A stretch of 64,000 bases of DNA from Glaciimonas sp. PCH181 (GCF_003056055.1 NZ_PYFP01000001.1:992001-1056000); one strand, 5' to 3'. Positions 25,499 to 35,205 are shown, numbered from the stretch's first letter. Numbers and translations: made by a program. Notes: generated by a model from the letters alone, not told the origin.

Positions 25499-26638
25499 AT
25501 GTCAAAAGTAAAAAAAGTTCTGGTTGTCGGCGGCGGAATTGGTGGACTTACTGCGGCGATTGCATTTGCACGTAAAGGTGTAGACGTCGATATTGTCGAG
25601 ATCAAAACCGAATGGACGGTCTATGGCGTGGGAATAATCCAGCCCTCGAATGCATTAAGGGCATTACATCAGCTCGGTTTGGCAGAAGAGTGTATTGCAA
25701 GGGGGTTTGCTTTCCCCGGCTGGCGTCTTTTCGACAGTCAGGGAGTGGCGATCGCCGATGTTCCCAATTTGAATACCGCAGCCCCACAATTTCTGCCTAA
25801 CAATGGCATTGGACGCCGTGTACTGCACGATATTCTCGTAGAGGCTGCGGCACGCGGCGGCGCAAAAGTTCGTTTAGGTTTGAGTGTCGAAACTCTGGAC
25901 TCAGATGACGATGGGGTCACCGTCAAGATGACCGACGGTGGCGTCGCACGGTATGACCTCGTGGTTGGTGCTGATGGCGTGTATTCCAAGGTCCGATCAC
26001 TTCTGTTCGGTAACCAGCACACTCCCGTTTTCACCGGTCAAGCAGTGTGGCGCTACAACTTTCCCCGTCCGAAGGATATGAAATGGGCTTCAATTTGGTA
26101 CGGCAAGAAAACCAAAGCGGGGTTAGTCCCAATGAGCGAAGACACGATGTATGTGTTTTTGGTGACCTCCGAGCCGGGAAATCCTTGGTTACCCGAAAAT
26201 CAATTACACACATTGCTTCGTGAGCGATTGGCGGAATACGGCGGCTTGGTGGCGGAATTAGCCACACAAGTTGTATCACCGAAAGAGGTTGTGTACAAGC
26301 CGATTGAGTCCCTGATCGTGCCGCAGCCGTGGCATAAAGGGCGTGTCGTTCTGATTGGGGATGCGGTCCATGCAACTGTTCCGCATCTGGCGCAGGGCGC
26401 ATCGATTGCTATCGAAGATGCTGTCTTGCTGGCGGAAATGTTGACGACGGATGCATCAGTTGAGGACGCTCTGACAGCATTTACGCAACGACGATATGCA
26501 CGCTGCAAATTCGTCGTGGATAGCTCGCATAAGCTTGGCCTATGGGAGCTTCAGGAGTGGGCGGGACATCCTTCGCCAGAAGCGGATTTCGCGGGCCTTA
26601 TGCAACATGCCTGGGATAAATTGAACGAGCCTACGTAA
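25499..26638 (+). CDS. FAD-dependent aromatic monooxygenase
   Basis: A 379-residue class A flavoprotein hydroxylase. The FAD-binding GGGIGGLTAAIAFARKG lies at the N-terminus, the DG motif (LVVGADGVYSKVR) near 150 and the GD motif (RVVLIGDAVHATVPHLAQGA) near 280. Such enzymes use NAD(P)H and oxygen to hydroxylate aromatic or N-heteroaromatic acids, for example salicylate, 3-hydroxybenzoate or hydroxypyridines. The substrate cannot be read from the sequence. The start is the ATG at 25499 with AGAGG seven bases before; an upstream GTG lacks a site. It pairs with the BKACE gene 70 bases downstream. The relic LysR operator upstream suggests it belongs to the same regulon as the later operons. Confidence 0.9.
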   Translation: MSKVKKVLVVGGGIGGLTAAIAFARKGVDVDIVEIKTEWTVYGVGIIQPSNALRALHQLGLAEECIARGFAFPGWRLFDSQGVAIADVPNLNTAAPQFLPNNGIGRRVLHDILVEAAARGGAKVRLGLSVETLDSDDDGVTVKMTDGGVARYDLVVGADGVYSKVRSLLFGNQHTPVFTGQAVWRYNFPRPKDMKWASIWYGKKTKAGLVPMSEDTMYVFLVTSEPGNPWLPENQLHTLLRERLAEYGGLVAELATQVVSPKEVVYKPIESLIVPQPWHKGRVVLIGDAVHATVPHLAQGASIAIEDAVLLAEMLTTDASVEDALTAFTQRRYARCKFVVDSSHKLGLWELQEWAGHPSPEADFAGLMQHAWDKLNEPT

Positions 26639-26708
26639 TAGATCGGCCATTGTAGACGCCTGGTAAAAAGCTAGGCGTCACACCACACCTTAATACAAAG
26701 GAGCCGCT

Positions 26709-27635
26709 ATGGCTAAGAAAGTAATCATCACGTGCGCGATTACGGGGGCGATCCATACACCTTCAATGTCTCAGTATCTGCCCGTCACTGCACAGCAGAT
26801 TGCCGATGCAGCCATTGGCGCTGCGCAGGCAGGTGCCGCTATCGTCCATTTGCATGCGAGAAATCCCAAGGATGGTAGCCCGTCTCAAGATCCGGCCTTA
26901 TTTCGTGAGTTTCTCCCCGCCATTCGCGATGCCTCCGACGTCGTAATCAATATCACTACTGGAGGCGCGCCAACCATGTTGGTCGAGGAGCGATTGCAAC
27001 CAGCGCTTAAATTAAAGCCCGAAGTCGCATCGCTGAACATGGGGTCGATGAATTTCGGAGTGTATGAAATGCTCAACCGTTTCAAGGATTTCAAATACGA
27101 CTGGGAGGAACCCTATCTGAAGAACAGTGACGATCTTATTTTCAGAAATACATTCCGTGATATCGCATACATCCTTGAATCCTGTAGTGATAACGGCACC
27201 AGATTCGAGATTGAGTGTTATGACATTGGGCATCTCTACACTGCGGCACACTTTCTCGACCGTGGACTCATCAAAGGTCCTTTATTTATTCAGTCGGTGT
27301 TTGGTGTAAGAGGTGGAATTGGACAGTATTGGGAGGACATTGCTCACATGAAGCGGACTGCCGACAGATTGTTTGGGGACTCATATGTCTGGTCGGTACT
27401 GGGCGCAGGACGAGGGCAGATTCCGATTGCAACCATGTCGGCAACAATGGGCGGCAACGTACGCGTCGGGCTTGAAGATTCGCTATGGGACAGGCCGGGT
27501 GTGTTAGCGGAAAGCAGTGCAGTTCAAGTGCGCCGCATTCGTACGGTCCTGGACGCACTATCGTTGGAAGTCGCAAGTCCAAGCGAAGCCAGAGCAATGT
27601 TGCAATTGAAGGGCGCGGACCAAGTCGCCTTTTGA
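26709..27635 (+). CDS. BKACE family beta-keto acid cleavage enzyme
   Basis: A 308-residue DUF849/BKACE protein. These zinc enzymes condense a beta-keto acid with acetyl-CoA to give acetoacetate and a new CoA ester; the founding member cleaves 3-keto-5-aminohexanoate in lysine fermentation. The TIM barrel opens with VIITCAITGA, and the zinc ligands H47-L-H49 are in VHLHARNP. AAGGAG precedes the ATG. The gene ends VAF and then TGA, where only the T is original: an IS256 element inserted within the old TAA stop and supplied GA, so the protein is unchanged in length. Within the catabolic region it may process a keto acid from ring cleavage. Confidence 0.9.
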   Translation: MAKKVIITCAITGAIHTPSMSQYLPVTAQQIADAAIGAAQAGAAIVHLHARNPKDGSPSQDPALFREFLPAIRDASDVVINITTGGAPTMLVEERLQPALKLKPEVASLNMGSMNFGVYEMLNRFKDFKYDWEEPYLKNSDDLIFRNTFRDIAYILESCSDNGTRFEIECYDIGHLYTAAHFLDRGLIKGPLFIQSVFGVRGGIGQYWEDIAHMKRTADRLFGDSYVWSVLGAGRGQIPIATMSATMGGNVRVGLEDSLWDRPGVLAESSAVQVRRIRTVLDALSLEVASPSEARAMLQLKGADQVAF

Positions 27636-28984
27636 GGGTGTGCCGGATTTTGTGTAAACGGAATTTTGTTTAAATCGGTGTCATCCGTTCTTCAAACTGG
27701 ATTGTGAAGCGGTTGAGTGCCCCTTTCCAGTCCCGTAATGGCATCGTCCATTTCTTGCTGATGTTGTTGAGCGCCAGATAAAAAAGTTTGCTGACGGCCT
27801 CATCAGTGGGAAATGAACTGCGGGTTTTGATGATTTTGCGCAGACTCATATTAATCGATTCGATGGCGTTGGTGGTGTAAATGACCTTGCGGATTTCAGG
27901 TGGGTAGTCGAAGAACGGCGTAATCCGCGCCCAGTTACGGCGCCATGACAAACTGATCGCCTGGTAGTCCTTATCCCATTTGGATTCAAATTCGGTGAGC
28001 ATGATGTCGGCCTCATCGATGGTCGCTGCGGTGTAAATACGCTTGAGATCGGCAGCGACTTCCTTGCGCATTTTCCAGGAGACGAAATTCAAACTGTTGC
28101 GCACCATATGCACAATGCATAATTGAACGGTCGCCTTCGGATACACCACTTCGATGGCTTCAGGGAAACCTTTTAATCCATCGACACACGCAATAAAAAT
28201 ATCCTGCACGCCGCGATTCTTCAGTTCCGTCACGACACTAAGCCAGAACTTGGCACCTTCCGTCTGCGCAATCCACAGTCCCAGAACTTCCTTGTTGCCT
28301 TCTCTATTCACGCCGATGGCAAGGTAGACGGCCTTGGTACGTACCGTGCCGGTGTCGCGCACTTTGACGTGAATACAGTCGAGATACAGAATCGGATACA
28401 AGGCATCGAGCGGTCTGGCCTGCCAGATCTTGACCTCTTCGCTTACCGCATCGGTCACTGACGAGATCAGACTGGGCGATACTTCGGCACCATAAATTTC
28501 TTCCAGGTGGCTCTGAATCTCTCTGACCGTCAGACCACGGGCGTAAAGCGAGATGATCTTGTCGTCAAAGCCAGTCCATCGGGTCTGATGCTTGCTGACG
28601 ATTTGCGGGGCAAAGGCACCTTGGCGGTCCCGGGGAATATCCAGGGAGAGCGCACCAAAATCGCCTTTGAGCGTCTTGAGGCTGTGACCATTACGGGTGT
28701 TGGACGTGTCGTTCGTGACTGAACTACTTTTGTCGTGACCCAGATGATCAGTCATTTCGACTTCCAAAGCACGTTCAACGAGCATCTTGGTGAGCTGTTT
28801 GAGCAAACCGTTTTCGCCAATCAGGTCTTCAGGTTTCTTGTAATTGGCAAGCAGGCTATCCGCCAGCTTCACCAGTTCAGGATCGGGCTTAACCCGCTCG
28901 CTTCGTTTTATGTAGGCCATTTTTTTCCTCTATGGTGGCAGTGTCCTGCCAAATGACCGTTTACACAAAGCTTAATACACCCTC
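27634..28984 (-). mobile_element. Complete IS256-family element
   Basis: A 1,351-bp element with 28-bp imperfect ends: 27634-27661 and the complement of 28957-28984 both begin GAGGGTGT and end TTTGTGTAAACGG or TTTTGTGTAAACGG. It is flanked by a perfect 8-bp direct repeat CGCCTTTT at 27626-27633 and 28985-28992, as IS256 elements produce. The duplication without mismatch and an intact transposase point to a recent insertion. Confidence 0.95.
27670..28920 (-). CDS. IS256-family transposase
   Basis: A 416-residue DDE transposase of the IS256 (Transposase_mut) family. Catalytic residues are Asp in YLDCIHVKV (about 168), Asp in IACVDGLKGF (about 233) and Glu in TTNAIESINM (about 345). N-terminal DNA-binding features include HLGHDKSSSV and TRNGHSLKTLKG. 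It is the only gene of the element at 27634-28984 and lies antisense to the BKACE gene. Full length and no lesions, so probably active. Confidence 0.95.
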   Translation of the reverse strand: MAYIKRSERVKPDPELVKLADSLLANYKKPEDLIGENGLLKQLTKMLVERALEVEMTDHLGHDKSSSVTNDTSNTRNGHSLKTLKGDFGALSLDIPRDRQGAFAPQIVSKHQTRWTGFDDKIISLYARGLTVREIQSHLEEIYGAEVSPSLISSVTDAVSEEVKIWQARPLDALYPILYLDCIHVKVRDTGTVRTKAVYLAIGVNREGNKEVLGLWIAQTEGAKFWLSVVTELKNRGVQDIFIACVDGLKGFPEAIEVVYPKATVQLCIVHMVRNSLNFVSWKMRKEVAADLKRIYTAATIDEADIMLTEFESKWDKDYQAISLSWRRNWARITPFFDYPPEIRKVIYTTNAIESINMSLRKIIKTRSSFPTDEAVSKLFYLALNNISKKWTMPLRDWKGALNRFTIQFEERMTPI

Positions 28985-28992
28985 CGCCTTTT

Positions 28993-29427
28993 AAGTTTTT
29001 TGGGAGCATGTCTTTACCAAGAAATCTATCGACCTTTCGATTTTTCCTGAAAGTGTCGTTATTGCTGATCCACCGTTTTTCCGACCGCATATAAGTTGTC
29101 GCGTCATCTCAAGGCGCTTGCTTTAATGCTTCTTATAGAATCCGTTCTGGATTGAACCAGACTTGGTCGTCCAGTTCAAGTTCCTCGTATGCTGCGTCCC
29201 TCGTTGGCGGTTTCGATGCTTACGAGCGAGGCATAAATAGCGCGGACGCGGAGAAGCTGAGGGGCGGCGCCGAAACCGTCAGCGAGAACATGCGGCGGTC
29301 ATCCCCTATCATCCCCTATATAGCGAATGACGGGCTTGACGCCAGACAGCACCCACAAACCGCAAGCGCTGAAAGCCCTGATGCAGAAGATGAAGCACCC
29401 ACGCCCAATATAAAGAGAGCCTGTTCA
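28993..29427. other. Stretch upstream of the hydrolase gene
   Basis: Continues the pre-insertion sequence after the BKACE stop. A plus-strand frame from a TTG at 29152 runs into the hydrolase, but its first 92 residues are low-complexity (Ser run, acidic) with no clear ribosome site, so I treat it as leader. Nothing else is seen. Confidence 0.4.
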
Positions 29428-30036
29428 ATGAATCTTGTATATATCCACGGTGCCAACGCCAGCCCAGACAGTTTCAATTTTATACGTATGAACCTGGGCG
29501 GAAATGACCTGGTGCTAGAGTACGACAGCGCCAACGGCTTCCACAACAACCTTAAGTCGATGCGCGCACAGCTAGATGGCATCGAGGATATCTTTTTTAT
29601 TGCCCATAGCCTGGGCGGGATCTATGCCGCACACCTGGCGCAGCACTTGGCCGGGCGTGTACAGGGCGCCGTGACGCTGGCTACACCGTATGGCGGCAGC
29701 AAGGCCGCCGAGTGGATTAAATGGCTGCTGCCATTCAGCCAATTACTGGAGGATATCCAACCTTACAGCGCGGCTATTCTGCAGGCTAATAGCATCCCGC
29801 TGCTGCTGCCGTGGACCAATATCGTGACCACGAAAGGGCATTCGTCGCTGATGCTGACGGCCAACGACGGCGTCGTTACTGCCGCATCGATGCGCCACCG
29901 CAGCGATATCAGGCTGGTCGAAGTGGCGGTCAATCATTATGAAGTACTGTTGAGCCATCAAGCGATCACCGTGATTCGGGCTGCACTGGAACGTACAGTC
30001 GAAAATATTTACAGCGGAAGCGCGGCATGTATCTGA
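29428..30036 (+). CDS. Alpha/beta hydrolase, lipase-like
   Basis: A 202-residue alpha/beta hydrolase. It starts at the first beta strand, MNLVYIHGANASPDSF, carries the nucleophile elbow FIAHSLGGIYAA (Ser about residue 57), an Asp in MLTANDGVVT and a His in VAVNHYEVLLSH as likely triad members. It resembles small PGAP1/lipase-type esterases. The ATG at 29428 begins exactly at the fold, though its ribosome site is poor; a longer form from 29152 would add 92 residues without known features. It stands alone between IS256 and the efflux operon. The substrate is unknown. Confidence 0.75.
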   Translation: MNLVYIHGANASPDSFNFIRMNLGGNDLVLEYDSANGFHNNLKSMRAQLDGIEDIFFIAHSLGGIYAAHLAQHLAGRVQGAVTLATPYGGSKAAEWIKWLLPFSQLLEDIQPYSAAILQANSIPLLLPWTNIVTTKGHSSLMLTANDGVVTAASMRHRSDIRLVEVAVNHYEVLLSHQAITVIRAALERTVENIYSGSAACI

Positions 30037-30337
30037 TACGTATCCATGCTCACTCGCGGGCACTGCGCGTTTATCAGTAGTGAAGCAGAGCAACGTCATC
30101 TTACTTGCCAATACGCTCCCTAGCGGTCTAGGTAGTATTTGCACTTGCGCGACGGTTGGATGGTTGTGGTCAGGCTGTAAGCACAAAATTTGACACAACA
30201 GTTTCAAGATTTTGATCGATACCCTGTGACTGGTTTGGGGCGTGCATACGCACATACGCACGCCGCCAGGCTTAGTAGGAACTCTTCCGACTTCAGCCCT
30301 CCCCCCTTCGCTTTAAAACTACCTCCTTCCCATAAAA
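30037..30337. other. Intergenic stretch
   Basis: Convergent intergenic region between the hydrolase and the efflux operon. No gene is seen; a short GGGCGTGCATACGCACATACG stretch near 30238 is repetitive but unassigned. Confidence 0.35.
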
Positions 30338-30372
30338 CCGGGCCTCATACCGCGCAAAAGTATGAAGCCCGG
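30338..30372 (-). terminator. Terminator of the efflux operon
   Basis: A 13-bp stem CCGGGCCTCATAC / GTATGAAGCCCGG with one mismatch pair and a 9-base loop. On the minus strand TTTTATG follows. It lies 17 bases after the MFS stop. Confidence 0.85.
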
Positions 30373-30388
30373 AAAGCTCGGTAACGCA

Positions 30389-31948
30389 TCAATGTGCAGC
30401 TACAGCCGCCGCCGATACATCGCCTTTGACTGGCTTTGTAATCCAGATCAGCGGAATAATAAGGACAAAGATGACGGCTGATATCCAGAAAATATCGTTG
30501 AGGCCGAGCATTGTCGCTTGGGCGTTCAAAGTAGCTTCGAAGCTTGCATAAGCCTGGTCCATGGTCAAGCCGAGAGTGGAGTGCAGCGAAGCGATGTTCT
30601 CGACAAAGGTAGGATTATTGACACTGGCTTGCTCAGCCAATCGTGCATGATGCAGCACTGTCCGATCATTCCAAGCGGTACTGGCAATAGCCGTACCGGC
30701 AGCGCCAAAGAAAATCCGGACAAAATTAGACAACCCCGCTGCGGCTGGAATTTTATCCGGCGACAATCCCGACAAAATAATGACGGTCAGCGGTACCATG
30801 AATAATGCGGTCGGAATGCCTTGTAACAACGTCGGCAATATTAGCGTCCAGGTATCGACCTCAGTTGTATAGAAGGAGCGCATAAAAAATACGATTGCAA
30901 AGCCGACGAAGGCCATCGTTGCCAATATCCGTGTGTCTGAGCGCGGAAGGAACTTACCCAAGACGGGTGCCAGGATAACGGCAAAGATACCCAGTGGCGC
31001 GGTGACCAACCCGGCGTCAACCGAACGATAGCCGAGAAATTGCTGTATCCATTGCGGCAGTATCACCAGATTGGCAAAGAAAACTCCGTAAGCCACCGAC
31101 ATGGCGACTGTGCCGCCGAAGAAATTGCGGCCGGCAAACAGTCGCAAATTAATAATTGGATTCTTTTCAGTCAATTCCCATATCACAAAAAAGATGAAAC
31201 TGATCAATGCAAAAGCACCGAGCGCCACGATTACCGGCGACTGGAACCAATCCAGATCTTTGCCTTTGTCCAGCAAGATTTGTAAGGATGCGACCCAAGC
31301 GATCAGCGATATCAATCCTACCTTGTCCATCGGAATAGCCTTGACCGGCGTTTCACGCGAGCGGTAAATGAACCAGGTAACGGCTGCCGCAAAAATGCCA
31401 ACCGGGATGTTGACGTAAAATATCCAGGACCATGAGTAACGATCGGTCATCCATCCGCCCAGAGCGGGCCCTGCGATCGGGCCGACCGTAGCGGTCATTG
31501 CCCATAAGGAAAGCGCGAGCGAACTCTTTGCCTTGGGGTAGGAACTTAACAGGAGGGATTGCGATAAGGGAATCAAGGGGCCGGCGACTGCACCTTGTAG
31601 AATACGCGCGGCCAGTAGTATCGGCAAGGTAGGTGCCATACCGCACAGCCACGACGACAATGTGAACAACAAGATCGCAATCACGAACAGACGTACTTGT
31701 CCTACGCGCTGGGTCAACCATCCGGTCAATGGGATCGAGATCGCATTGGCGGCAGCAAACAACGTTATGACCCAGGTCCCTTCGTCAATTGACACGCCGA
31801 GATTACCGGAAATAGTTGGAATCGCTACGTTTGCAATCGATGAATCCAACACATTCATGAACGTGGCTAACGCCACGGCGAGAGTTGCCAGAACTAACTT
31901 GCCGCCTGAAAGCGGTGCCAATTCCTTGGGAGTATTTGAGGTATTCAT
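30389..31948 (-). CDS. DHA2-family MFS drug exporter (EmrB-like)
   Basis: A 519-residue inner-membrane exporter of the DHA2 family with about 14 membrane helices. Family motifs are present: LDSSIANVAIPTISGNLG in helix 1, GWLTQRVGQVRLF in the first loop and VGPIAGPALGGWMTDRYSW in helix 5 (motif C, typical of antiporters). It would use the proton gradient to pump toxic organic compounds and, with the adaptor and outer-membrane channel encoded just upstream, carry them across both membranes. It is the last gene of a four-gene minus-strand operon headed by a MarR repressor. The substrate is unknown; an aromatic intermediate of the neighbouring catabolic genes would make sense. Confidence 0.93.
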   Translation of the reverse strand: MNTSNTPKELAPLSGGKLVLATLAVALATFMNVLDSSIANVAIPTISGNLGVSIDEGTWVITLFAAANAISIPLTGWLTQRVGQVRLFVIAILLFTLSSWLCGMAPTLPILLAARILQGAVAGPLIPLSQSLLLSSYPKAKSSLALSLWAMTATVGPIAGPALGGWMTDRYSWSWIFYVNIPVGIFAAAVTWFIYRSRETPVKAIPMDKVGLISLIAWVASLQILLDKGKDLDWFQSPVIVALGAFALISFIFFVIWELTEKNPIINLRLFAGRNFFGGTVAMSVAYGVFFANLVILPQWIQQFLGYRSVDAGLVTAPLGIFAVILAPVLGKFLPRSDTRILATMAFVGFAIVFFMRSFYTTEVDTWTLILPTLLQGIPTALFMVPLTVIILSGLSPDKIPAAAGLSNFVRIFFGAAGTAIASTAWNDRTVLHHARLAEQASVNNPTFVENIASLHSTLGLTMDQAYASFEATLNAQATMLGLNDIFWISAVIFVLIIPLIWITKPVKGDVSAAAVAAH

Positions 31949-31962
31949 GCCTGCCTGGGTAA

Positions 31963-33156
31963 TTAGTTGCCGATACGATTTTTGTCAATTATTTGTGCGA
32001 TCTCCTGATCCGCTTGTTTAGCATAGGCGTCGTAGACATGCGTCCGATACGACGTCTGTGTTGCGGTACTCAGTTGCGAACCACTTTGATCGCGAATGTC
32101 GACGTCTACTTGCATCGATAAACCAATCCTTAAAGGATGGGCCCGTAGTTCAGCGGGATCCAGTTGAATACGGACTGGCAGGCGTTGCACCACCTTGATC
32201 CAGTTGCCGGTTGCGTTCTGCGCGGGCAACACTGAAAAAGCGCTACCCGTACCGGCTGAAAAGCCGATGACTTTACCGTGATAAACGATGCCGGAACCGT
32301 ACACATCGGCATTCAGCATGACCGGTTGACCAATGCGCACAAATTTGATTTGGTTTTCTTTGAGATTGGCTTCCACCCACACCCCGTCGAGGGGGACGAT
32401 AGCCATCAACGGCGTTCCCGGTGCGACGCGTTGACCTAGTTGTACCGAGCGCTTGGCCACGTAACCGGTCACCGGAGCTGGCAAGGTGGTGCGGGCATCG
32501 GCCAGATAGGCATCCCTGACCCGGGCACCGGCACTTGCCACGTTGGGATGTTCCGCTACGGAGGTCTTACCTGTTTGCGCACGATTCGATACCAACTGAC
32601 GCTGAGCCATCTGAAGTGCCGCTTTTGCTACATTAACCGCATCGCGTGCATGTGCAACATCTTCGGCAGAGACGGCGCCTGCGTCGCCGACCGAGGTACG
32701 GCGACGCAGATCGTCTTCTACGCGTGCCAGGTCAGCCTGACGCTGTTCAATCTGTGCCTGGTAGACGCCATTGTTGACGTAGAGCGTGCTGACTTGCTGA
32801 ACTGCTTGGGCCAGCGCCGCTTCGGCTTTAGTTAATTCGACTTTAGCGTCGGCCGGGTCGAGTTTGATGACAGGATCGCCAGCCTGCACAATTTGCGTCT
32901 CGTCCGCATTGATTTGAATGACGGAACCTGAAACCTGCGGCGTAATCTGCACCAAATTACCAGCTACGTACGCATCATCAGTTACTTCGTGATGACGCGA
33001 AACCACGAGGTAATAAGCTGCATACCCGATTGCCGCAACAACGACGCCGCCACCGAGCAAAGCAAGCATTGTTTTGCGCTTTCCATTTGGTTTTTGAGAG
33101 GCTTCTACCGTTGCGTGGTCTGGGGTGACGCGGTCAGGGGTGAATTTATCGGTCAT
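31963..33156 (-). CDS. HlyD/EmrA-type efflux adaptor
   Basis: A 397-residue periplasmic adaptor. One N-terminal membrane helix (MLALLGGGVVVAAIGYAAYY) is followed by a biotinyl-lipoyl region (VTDDAYVAGNLVQITPQVSG), a long alpha-helical hairpin (about residues 100-200) and the second lipoyl half (LPAPVTGYVAKRSVQLGQRV). The architecture is that of EmrA and relatives, which bridge an MFS pump and a TolC-like channel. It lies 14 bases before the MFS gene and 41 after the channel gene. Confidence 0.93.
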   Translation of the reverse strand: MTDKFTPDRVTPDHATVEASQKPNGKRKTMLALLGGGVVVAAIGYAAYYLVVSRHHEVTDDAYVAGNLVQITPQVSGSVIQINADETQIVQAGDPVIKLDPADAKVELTKAEAALAQAVQQVSTLYVNNGVYQAQIEQRQADLARVEDDLRRRTSVGDAGAVSAEDVAHARDAVNVAKAALQMAQRQLVSNRAQTGKTSVAEHPNVASAGARVRDAYLADARTTLPAPVTGYVAKRSVQLGQRVAPGTPLMAIVPLDGVWVEANLKENQIKFVRIGQPVMLNADVYGSGIVYHGKVIGFSAGTGSAFSVLPAQNATGNWIKVVQRLPVRIQLDPAELRAHPLRIGLSMQVDVDIRDQSGSQLSTATQTSYRTHVYDAYAKQADQEIAQIIDKNRIGN

Positions 33157-33197
33157 AAGAGCACCTATGTGAATTTAAATAATGTGAAGTTTCGAAA

Positions 33198-34694
33198 TTA
33201 CTGCGCATGTCGCGGCTGGCTGTCGGACGCCGCATTCGACACCGCGTTATGAGTGTCGATAAAGCCGCCTCCCAACGCCGCCGCCAGTACGATTTGCTGA
33301 GTACGGCGATTCATGCGCAAATTGATCATGGTTTGCTCGCTGGAAAGTGCATTAACGCGTGCCTGATATACCGCCAATTGGGTGATCAAGCCGGCCTGAT
33401 ATTGACTCGTGGCCAACTGAAAAGCCCGATCGGCGGCATGGGCGGCGGCTTGTGCGTCGACTTGTTGCGCGTCGTTTGAGCGAATTCTCGACAGTTGTGT
33501 TGCAACGTCGGACAACGCTGTAACCAATGTCCGGTTGTAGTTCGCCACGGCAATATCAAAGTCGGCATAACTCACCTTAAGGCTGGCACGCAAGGCACCG
33601 CCGTCGAATATCGGCAGATGAATCGCCGGGCCGGCCGTTACGGTGCGGCTGGCGGCGCTCAAAAATCGACCGAAACCAAAGGCGTCCAGGCCTATCGCTG
33701 CACTCAAATTAATGTTTGGATAAAAATCGGCTTTTGCACTTTTGATGTCATGGGTAGTGACGTCAACGCGCCAGCGCGCGGCAACAATATCGGGGCGCCG
33801 TGCCACCAAATCTGCCGGCAATTGGTCGGGCAGTAGAACGACGTCACCGATACGCAACGCCGGTCGACGAATGGACAGGCCGCGATCAGGTCCTTGACCG
33901 AGCAACGCGCCCAATTGATAACGCGTGTCGAGCATCTGCCCGTTAAGCGCCGTCAGCGCCGCTTTGCTCGCCGCCAGCTTACTAATCGCGGTCTGGCGTT
34001 CCACCTCGGTATCCAGGCCGGAAGCGACGCGATGCTCGGAAATACGACTAATACCTTGCCACTGCTGCACTTCCTCTTGTGCCAGATCCCGCAGCGCATA
34101 CAGGCGCGCCAATTCGTTGTACACACTCGCAATCGACGAACTCAGTGAGAGTTTGACTTGTTCGCTTTCGGCTTCTGTGGCCCAAAGCTTCGATACCGAT
34201 GCACTCAAGGCCTGACTGTTTTTGCCCCACAAATCGAGATCGTACGACGCGCCCAGGACCGCCTTATTTTCCGTTGTCCAAGAACCCGCATACGGAGGAG
34301 GAATAAGCGCGGACTTTGAATACTGCTGCCGTGTCAATGAATAGTCTGCACCGACCTTAGGCAAAGTATTGGCGCGCGCCTCTTCGCTGAAAGCCGATGC
34401 AGCAGCGACACGTGCACGCGCTTCGTCGAGCGAAGGATTCGACTTTAACGCTTCGGCGAGCAATTCGGAAAGCTGCTGGTCGCCGAATTGGTTAGCCCAG
34501 TCGGATGATGGCCAATTCCCATGCTCAGAAGGCAAGCTCTTCACGTCCTGCTTGCCGGACAGTTCTGTGATGTGCTTTTCACTGCTGATTCCAGAAAAAT
34601 TGGCGCACGAAGACAGTAAGGCCGCCATCAGCAGGGGCAATAAAAGGCGTGTAAAGCGCACCGTTTTTTGGTAGGTATATATCTGATTTTTCAT
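33198..34694 (-). CDS. Outer-membrane efflux channel (NodT/TolC family)
   Basis: A 498-residue outer-membrane factor of the NodT lipoprotein type. The signal peptide ends LLMAALLSSC with Cys about 30 as lipobox. Two OEP repeats of long helices follow, with the typical LVARRPDIVAARWRVD stretch in the middle. It completes the tripartite efflux system with the two genes downstream. The ATG at 34694 has no strong ribosome site because a palindrome close to the MarR operator (34695-34712) lies directly before it, so repressor binding or a structured leader may control this gene separately. Confidence 0.92.
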   Translation of the reverse strand: MKNQIYTYQKTVRFTRLLLPLLMAALLSSCANFSGISSEKHITELSGKQDVKSLPSEHGNWPSSDWANQFGDQQLSELLAEALKSNPSLDEARARVAAASAFSEEARANTLPKVGADYSLTRQQYSKSALIPPPYAGSWTTENKAVLGASYDLDLWGKNSQALSASVSKLWATEAESEQVKLSLSSSIASVYNELARLYALRDLAQEEVQQWQGISRISEHRVASGLDTEVERQTAISKLAASKAALTALNGQMLDTRYQLGALLGQGPDRGLSIRRPALRIGDVVLLPDQLPADLVARRPDIVAARWRVDVTTHDIKSAKADFYPNINLSAAIGLDAFGFGRFLSAASRTVTAGPAIHLPIFDGGALRASLKVSYADFDIAVANYNRTLVTALSDVATQLSRIRSNDAQQVDAQAAAHAADRAFQLATSQYQAGLITQLAVYQARVNALSSEQTMINLRMNRRTQQIVLAAALGGGFIDTHNAVSNAASDSQPRHAQ

Positions 34695-34712
34695 TATCTG
34701 ACTTGTCAGTTA
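34695..34712 (-). promoter_or_regulatory. Second putative MarR operator
   Basis: TATCTGACTTGTCAGTTA, an imperfect palindrome similar to the operator in the MarR promoter (TATCTGACATATCAGATA). It abuts the ATG of the outer-membrane channel gene. Confidence 0.6.
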
Positions 34713-34743
34713 AATTATTAAAAAAAAGCGATGACGCAATGAC

Positions 34744-35181
34744 TTATGTCGCAAGAAATTTGACAAGTAGGCGATGAAATTCGATAAATTCGGCCGACGT
34801 GAAATTTTTCAGCTTCTGGTTCAGCACTTCCGGCGCAATTTTCGAACTTTCTTTCGCTATCAGTTGGCCTTTGGCAGTCAATTGCAAGTTCACGCTACGG
34901 CGATCGTCAACGCTCGGGGAGCGCGTCAGAATGTTTTGTTTTTCAAGTTTATCGAGCATGCGTGTCATCAGGCCGGTATCGATTTTGAGCAATTTGCTCA
35001 ATTCGAATGGTGTGCTGGCCATACCGCGTGCCATGCCCAAAATGACGCCCATTTGCTGCCCGGTAATATCCAGATCTTTCAGCGCAGCATCCATTTCAAT
35101 CTGCAATTCGTTTCTGGCCCTCATCAAGGAAAAGCCAACGCTGGTAGTTGGGTGATAATTATCTTTGGTATAGTGTTTCAA
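34744..35181 (-). CDS. MarR-family repressor of the efflux operon
   Basis: A 145-residue MarR regulator. The winged helix is clear (STPFELSKLLKIDTGLMTRM, then LDKLEKQNILTRSPSVDDRR). I choose the TTG at 35181 as start: GAGGG lies six bases before it, and the in-frame codons upstream belong to the promoter itself (the TTG at 35235 is the -35 box). It heads the operon with channel, adaptor and pump. Proteins of this kind repress their own operon and release DNA on binding phenolic ligands. Confidence 0.9.
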   Translation of the reverse strand: MKHYTKDNYHPTTSVGFSLMRARNELQIEMDAALKDLDITGQQMGVILGMARGMASTPFELSKLLKIDTGLMTRMLDKLEKQNILTRSPSVDDRRSVNLQLTAKGQLIAKESSKIAPEVLNQKLKNFTSAEFIEFHRLLVKFLAT

Positions 35182-35205
35182 TTGAACCCTCGCTTTGGAT
35201 GAATT

